A program made the translations under genes and the position numbers. Below the pieces are notes generated by a model that worked only from the letters and a program-made list of their open reading frames with translations, was not told the origin of the DNA and did not search any database. A stretch of 9,572 nt of DNA from an uncultured Clostridia bacterium. Its GTDB lineage: Bacteria; Bacillota; Clostridia; Christensenellales; Borkfalkiaceae. This document shows, piece by piece, positions 6,031-9,572 of the stretch. The stretch lies in assembly GCA_947628555.1 (NCBI GenBank), contig CANRAI010000039.1:1-9572 (forward strand), written 5' to 3'. Position 1 is the first letter of the stretch. Each line of letters starts with the position of its first letter.

Positions 6031-6066
6031 AAAAAAATACCGCGGCGGGCTTAACCGCCCGCCGCG
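6031..6066 (-). terminator. Intrinsic terminator between the Fn3 lipoprotein and the MBL-like gene
   Basis: Ten-base arms CGCGGCGGGC (6041-6050) and GCCCGCCGCG (6057-6066) form a very GC-rich stem with a 6-base loop. On the minus strand it is followed by GTA and then seven Ts (6037-6031). It begins 51 bases after the lipoprotein stop codon. The T-run ends only 11 bases before the MBL-like ATG, so most transcripts would stop before that gene. Confidence 0.9.
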
Positions 6067-6116
6067 TTGTGACGGTCCATGCACAAAACCTTCAAAAAGG
6101 ATTAGCTGTTATCCTA

Positions 6117-8417
6117 TTACAACGGATATACGTCAAACATCAGATTGAAAAATTCCGATTTTTCGTCAGGGAACTTGCCCGATATCACAAATTTGAGTTC
6201 TATATTGCTTCCCGCTTCTATCACTATATCTTTAAAGCAAGAGTACGGGTCGCCGTCTATCTCGTAAGTTTTTCCCTGTACTGTTATCGTCACAAACCTA
6301 TCGTCGCCCAACCTCGCAGACCCGAAAAAGAACCTAAATTTGGTTGTTTGTTCAAGGTTAAGGGAATATGTTATTTCCTTAACGTCGCCGGCTATCGTAT
6401 TGCTGTTGTCACCCCTGCCTGTACCTATTTTAAGCGGAGGACTTTTTGCGCCTTTTTCAATAGCGAAGCTATATGTACCCGTAACGCTACTGTTGACCGA
6501 AATCAAAACTACTTCATCTGCGTCTGCCGTAAACGTACACATTGTTATTCCGATGTCCGTGTCAATAGCATTTCTTGTGCCTACGTCTATTGTCACTCCC
6601 ATTTCGTTAGTACTTATCGTGTATTGCCCCGCTTGAGTAGATATAAATACCCCGCTATTCGGCGTATCTGTTTCCGCTATTTTTGCAGAATTACCCCCGA
6701 GGTCAAATACCTGTGCAGAATCTTTTTTGTAAACATAAATCGTGCCTTCGGTTGTCTCCGCCGATAGATTTGCTACGGTTGCATAATAGCCCGGAGTTAA
6801 ACCGGAAACGATTTTAGCAACATACTTACCGCTATTAGTGGTAACTATTTTTGCAGGATTATCCTGTGTAACCACTGTCTCCGTCGAAGGAATCTTGGTT
6901 TGCGCCAAACCCATAAAATTAGGTCTGTACAACGCCACTCTTACCGTGCCCGAAAAGTCGGAAGCCGATTTCAGGTTGAGGGAAACGGTAAAAACGGTGT
7001 TGGGATTTTCCGCTACTTGGTGGATAACCTCGGCACTCAATTCGCTTGATTGATAATCTCTGTTCCGGGAAACTGCCATTACTTGATACTTGTAAATCCC
7101 AGGCGTTAAAGCTTCGACCATATACAGACATTCGCTCGTATTGCATATCTTAGTACCGTTCTCGTAAACAGTATAACCGTCGGTATTTTCCACCGAATCC
7201 CATACAAGATAGATGGCTTCGTATTCGTCGCCTTCCGTGGTGGTAGGATCTACCCAACGCGTTTCTATCTTTACATTGGCAGGTGTTTGTAACTGCGTCC
7301 TTTCGTCCGAGATTATAACCTTTAAAGGCTCGGATAATTCGCTTTCAAGATATTGCTTGTCGCCACGGGCAGGAATTGCCTGCACCGTATATTCATAAGT
7401 GCCAGGCGTTTCTTGCGAAATCATATATGTGGGGTCGGGAGTTGTCTCTACTCTTAATCCGTCCTCAAAAATTATATAACTGCCTGCGCCTTTTACCTCG
7501 TCCCACGTAATTATACGTTTGTCTGCACTCAACTCTAATCCGCTCGGCGTTTCCAACATGGTTGGCTTCACTTCATAAGATACAACGTCGGATTTTTCAG
7601 AATTGAGATATACATAATTATTGCTTTTTGCCATTACACAATATGTGTGAACGCCTACTATGGTTTGCTCTATCTCGTAAGACGTGCCGTTCCACGATTG
7701 GTAAAGCACATACCCGTCCTCATAAATAGCGTAATCATCAGCGTGCTCCACCGCCGTCCAGCTTATGGTTTTGGTCTCTTCGTCGAGAGTAATTTCGGGC
7801 GTGGCAAGCTGTTCGGTTATGTATAAAATCTCTTCGCCCGAAAGCTCGCTTGCAATAAAATCGGAATTTGTGCTTGTGGCTTTAACCTTGTACTTATACG
7901 TTCCCGTTTCGGTATGGGCAATCGTATAAGAGGTTTCAGTCTGCGAAGAAACAAGCTTGCCGTCTTCGTAAACCTCGTAACCGTCTGCATTCTCAACGGC
8001 GGGCCAACTTATGGTTTTGGTAGCTTCGTCAAGCGAAAGCTGCGGCGCGGTAAGCTGCGTCTTGCCCTGAACGGTGTAAATCACTTCGTTCGAAAACTTG
8101 CTCGAACTGTGGTTTTCGTCCGCGCTTAACGCTTTAATTTTGTATTTGTATGTTCCTGCTGCCGTCCTGGATATCGAGTACGAAGTTTCCTGTTGCTGTG
8201 CAACTCTCGTGTTGTTTTCGTAAACTTCGTAATTATCCGCGTTTTCAACGGCAGTCCAACTGATTACGTTTTCCGTAAGCTCTATATTCGGTGTAGCCAA
8301 TGCAGGTTTGGCGTTGTCCGGCTCTTTGGCACCGTTACACGCCGTTACCCCAAGTAACACGCAAAACAATAACAGCGGAAAAAGCAATAGTAAAAATTTT
8401 CTACATAATAATCGCAT
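6117..8417 (-). CDS. Surface lipoprotein with five Fn3-like domains
   Basis: This 766-residue protein starts with a lipoprotein signal peptide: R/K residues, a Leu/Phe-rich core, and a VTAC lipobox with Cys27 as the lipid-modified residue. After a short linker come five fibronectin type III-like beta-sandwich repeats, at about 40-117, 121-201, 203-283, 286-370 and 374-468. Each carries a central I(S/T)W..V pattern, a DGY.VYE(D/N)G strand and a G(T/I)Y.Y.V.A strand. Repeat 5 has an insertion around 388-401. Residues 470-766 are beta-rich, with motifs such as YYATVANLSA and GTYSFAI, and I do not recognise a family. Fn3 arrays usually serve as spacers or binding modules on extracellular proteins; no enzyme motif is visible, so adhesion or ligand binding is inferred. 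AAAAAGGAG lies 4 bases before the ATG. A terminator T-run ends 28 bases upstream of the start. Confidence 0.85.
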   Translation of the reverse strand: MRLLCRKFLLLLFPLLLFCVLLGVTACNGAKEPDNAKPALATPNIELTENVISWTAVENADNYEVYENNTRVAQQQETSYSISRTAAGTYKYKIKALSADENHSSSKFSNEVIYTVQGKTQLTAPQLSLDEATKTISWPAVENADGYEVYEDGKLVSSQTETSYTIAHTETGTYKYKVKATSTNSDFIASELSGEEILYITEQLATPEITLDEETKTISWTAVEHADDYAIYEDGYVLYQSWNGTSYEIEQTIVGVHTYCVMAKSNNYVYLNSEKSDVVSYEVKPTMLETPSGLELSADKRIITWDEVKGAGSYIIFEDGLRVETTPDPTYMISQETPGTYEYTVQAIPARGDKQYLESELSEPLKVIISDERTQLQTPANVKIETRWVDPTTTEGDEYEAIYLVWDSVENTDGYTVYENGTKICNTSECLYMVEALTPGIYKYQVMAVSRNRDYQSSELSAEVIHQVAENPNTVFTVSLNLKSASDFSGTVRVALYRPNFMGLAQTKIPSTETVVTQDNPAKIVTTNSGKYVAKIVSGLTPGYYATVANLSAETTEGTIYVYKKDSAQVFDLGGNSAKIAETDTPNSGVFISTQAGQYTISTNEMGVTIDVGTRNAIDTDIGITMCTFTADADEVVLISVNSSVTGTYSFAIEKGAKSPPLKIGTGRGDNSNTIAGDVKEITYSLNLEQTTKFRFFFGSARLGDDRFVTITVQGKTYEIDGDPYSCFKDIVIEAGSNIELKFVISGKFPDEKSEFFNLMFDVYPL

Positions 8418-8445
8418 ATAACTCCTTTTTAATATTTGCTTTCCT

Positions 8446-8480
8446 AAAAAATTCCCGTTTGCCGTTTTAGCAAACGGGAA
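8446..8480 (-). terminator. Intrinsic terminator between the repeat surface protein and the Fn3 lipoprotein
   Basis: TTCCCGTTTGC (8452-8462) pairs perfectly with GCAAACGGGAA (8470-8480), an 11-base-pair stem with a 7-base loop. On the minus strand TTTTTT (8451-8446) follows directly. It begins 24 bases after the stop of the upstream gene and ends 28 bases before the ATG of the Fn3 lipoprotein, a gap that holds that gene's AAAAAGGAG site but no recognisable promoter. Confidence 0.9.
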
Positions 8481-8504
8481 AGTTATATATAATTGACTAC
8501 CTCA

Positions 8505-9572
8505 TTAAGCCGCCGTGAAAGTTACTATTGCAGGATAAATTACGTGATCACCTTGAGTGCCGCTACTTTCAATCAGATATACATCGGTTTTGTCTGTAAA
8601 AGTTGCAGATTTACTTTGATAAGTACTTGACATAATTGTTAAGCTAATACCGCCACCGTTTAATTTTAAAGTTTTTGAAATATCTTTGTTAGCGACAATA
8701 TTTAGTTTATATTCCGTTTGGATAGCTATAGAATTTCCCAAAGTTGATTTAATTATATCTCCTTCAACCGTTCCGAAAGGATATATGGGCATTTCAGTTG
8801 CCGTACCCGCTTCCAAAGTGGGTGCGCTCCAATTTTCATAAGAAATTGTAGCTTTTACCGCTTCACTCTTTGCCATAATAGTTATTTCAGAAGTGTCGGC
8901 TTTTATATTTACATATCCGTAATAGATTTTATTTCCGCCTGCGGCTGAACTTCTCGTTTCGCTCAAAACAAGCTCGGAAGTGACATCGCCTACTTTAGCC
9001 TGCAATCTGCCCGTAGTGAGAGCCGTTGCGCCCAAATCAGCTTTTATTATATGAAAACCTTCGGATAAATCTACCTTTATAGTCTGTTCTCCGCCAGCCG
9101 TTATATCCACTTGATTGCCGGCAGGGTCTGAACTGCCGCCGTCTTTTCCGTCCGCGCCTTTGATAGAGCCGTAACTCTTCCACGAGCCGCTTTCAAAAAA
9201 ATATACGTTCCACTCCTTTGTGTCAACGTACATATCTCCTTCGATAGCTCCTTCGGTTGAAGTAGGCTCGCCTTCGCCTTTGGTTATTTTATTGCCACGC
9301 GCGCCGGGCTGTCCGTCTTCACCCTGCGCCTTTGTTTCTGTTTTTTGACCGTTTATTTCCCAATAACCGTCGTCGCTTATAGTAATTTCGGGGGTCTCAC
9401 CGTCTTTGCCCTGCGCTTTTTGGGAAGTCGTTTGACCATTTATTTCCCAATAACCGTCGTCGCTTATTGTAATTTCCGGCGTAGAGCCGTTATCTCCCTG
9501 AGCCTTATGTTTTGTATCTACGCCGTTGACAAACCAATTTCCATTTTCACCTACGGTAATTTCGGGTGCTTC
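8505..9572 (-). CDS. Surface protein with collagen-like and 29-residue repeats (5' end outside window)
   Basis: The reading frame is open from the stop TAA at 8505-8507 to the window edge, so 355 residues are visible and the start is missing. The ATG at 9231-9233 is internal: the frame upstream of it encodes the same kind of repeats. The visible N-terminal part consists of 29-residue units of the form SDDGYWEINGQ..T..KAQG.DG.TPEITI. These are followed by a Gly-x-x collagen-like stretch (GEDGQPGARGN, then GADGKDGG), with a DMYVDTKEWNVYFFESGSWK segment between. This kind of GNW-type repeat and Gly-x-x run is common in clostridial surface proteins. From about residue 140 to the end the protein is beta-rich, Thr/Ser-rich and without Cys or a visible LPXTG anchor. 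Function is unknown; a cell-surface or secreted structural role is likely. An intrinsic terminator follows the gene. Confidence 0.85.
   Translation of the reverse strand, partial: EAPEITVGENGNWFVNGVDTKHKAQGDNGSTPEITISDDGYWEINGQTTSQKAQGKDGETPEITISDDGYWEINGQKTETKAQGEDGQPGARGNKITKGEGEPTSTEGAIEGDMYVDTKEWNVYFFESGSWKSYGSIKGADGKDGGSSDPAGNQVDITAGGEQTIKVDLSEGFHIIKADLGATALTTGRLQAKVGDVTSELVLSETRSSAAGGNKIYYGYVNIKADTSEITIMAKSEAVKATISYENWSAPTLEAGTATEMPIYPFGTVEGDIIKSTLGNSIAIQTEYKLNIVANKDISKTLKLNGGGISLTIMSSTYQSKSATFTDKTDVYLIESSGTQGDHVIYPAIVTFTAA
9312..9572 (-). repeat. Tandem 87-base repeats in the surface-protein gene
   Basis: Equivalent codons recur at 9348, 9435 and 9522, a period of 87 bases or 29 codons, and the array continues off the window. 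Two neighbouring units share an identical 29-base block (9352-9380 and 9439-9467), while the third is more diverged (GENGNWFVNG). The near-identity at DNA level suggests recent duplication and possible length variation between strains. Confidence 0.85.

Noticed and set aside
6069..6767. A 232-codon plus-strand reading frame
   Set aside because: It lies opposite the lipoprotein gene, its product is Arg/Tyr/Cys-rich with no recognisable domain, and the well-supported lipoprotein gene explains the region.
8505..9233. A complete 242-residue gene starting at the ATG 9231-9233
   Set aside because: The frame is open to the window edge and encodes matching repeats upstream. The GGAG just before this ATG sits only 2 bases away and is part of the coding sequence.
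1..9572. tRNA, rRNA, CRISPR arrays, insertion sequences or attachment sites
   Set aside because: No regularly spaced palindromic repeats, transposase or integrase frames, terminal inverted repeats or cloverleaf-like sequences were seen.

Overview
All genes in this window lie on the minus strand. The overall character is that of a low-to-moderate GC Firmicute, most likely a gut-type clostridium. The reasons are AGGAG-type ribosome binding sites, near-consensus housekeeping (sigma-A type) promoters, hairpin plus T-run terminators, an ECF-type sigma factor, an XRE regulator and collagen-like/Fn3 surface proteins. The taxonomic guess is inference; no rRNA or marker gene is present.

Read in the direction of transcription (high to low coordinates) there are four blocks. 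(A) 9572-8505: the 3' end of a large surface protein with 29-residue Gly-rich repeats and a beta-rich C-terminus. The gene runs off the window edge; the ATG at 9231-9233 is internal, not the start. (B) 8417-6117: a lipoprotein with five Fn3-like domains and a novel-looking C-terminal region, followed by 6019-4859, a metallo-beta-lactamase-fold protein in which nearly all metal ligands are replaced. Each of these two genes begins just after an intrinsic terminator, with no room for an ordinary promoter in between, so read-through may set their expression. (C) 4642-2251: a tightly packed set of XRE regulator, ECF-like sigma factor, secreted papain/C39-like cysteine protease homologue and single-pass anti-sigma-like membrane protein, closed by a strong terminator. 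Upstream of it is a 216-base intergenic stretch with two inverted repeats sharing a GGTAT/ATACC core. (D) 2103-155: an operon with a near-perfect promoter, encoding an acidic-tailed DUF308-like membrane protein, a 68-residue acidic protein and an SDR-family nucleotide-sugar-type dehydratase/epimerase. A further near-consensus promoter at 70-98 fires off the low-coordinate edge.

The most interesting parts are block C, a possible sigma/secreted protease/anti-sigma envelope-signalling module, and the apparently catalytically dead metallo-beta-lactamase homologue next to it. Both are inferred from motifs and gene order only.
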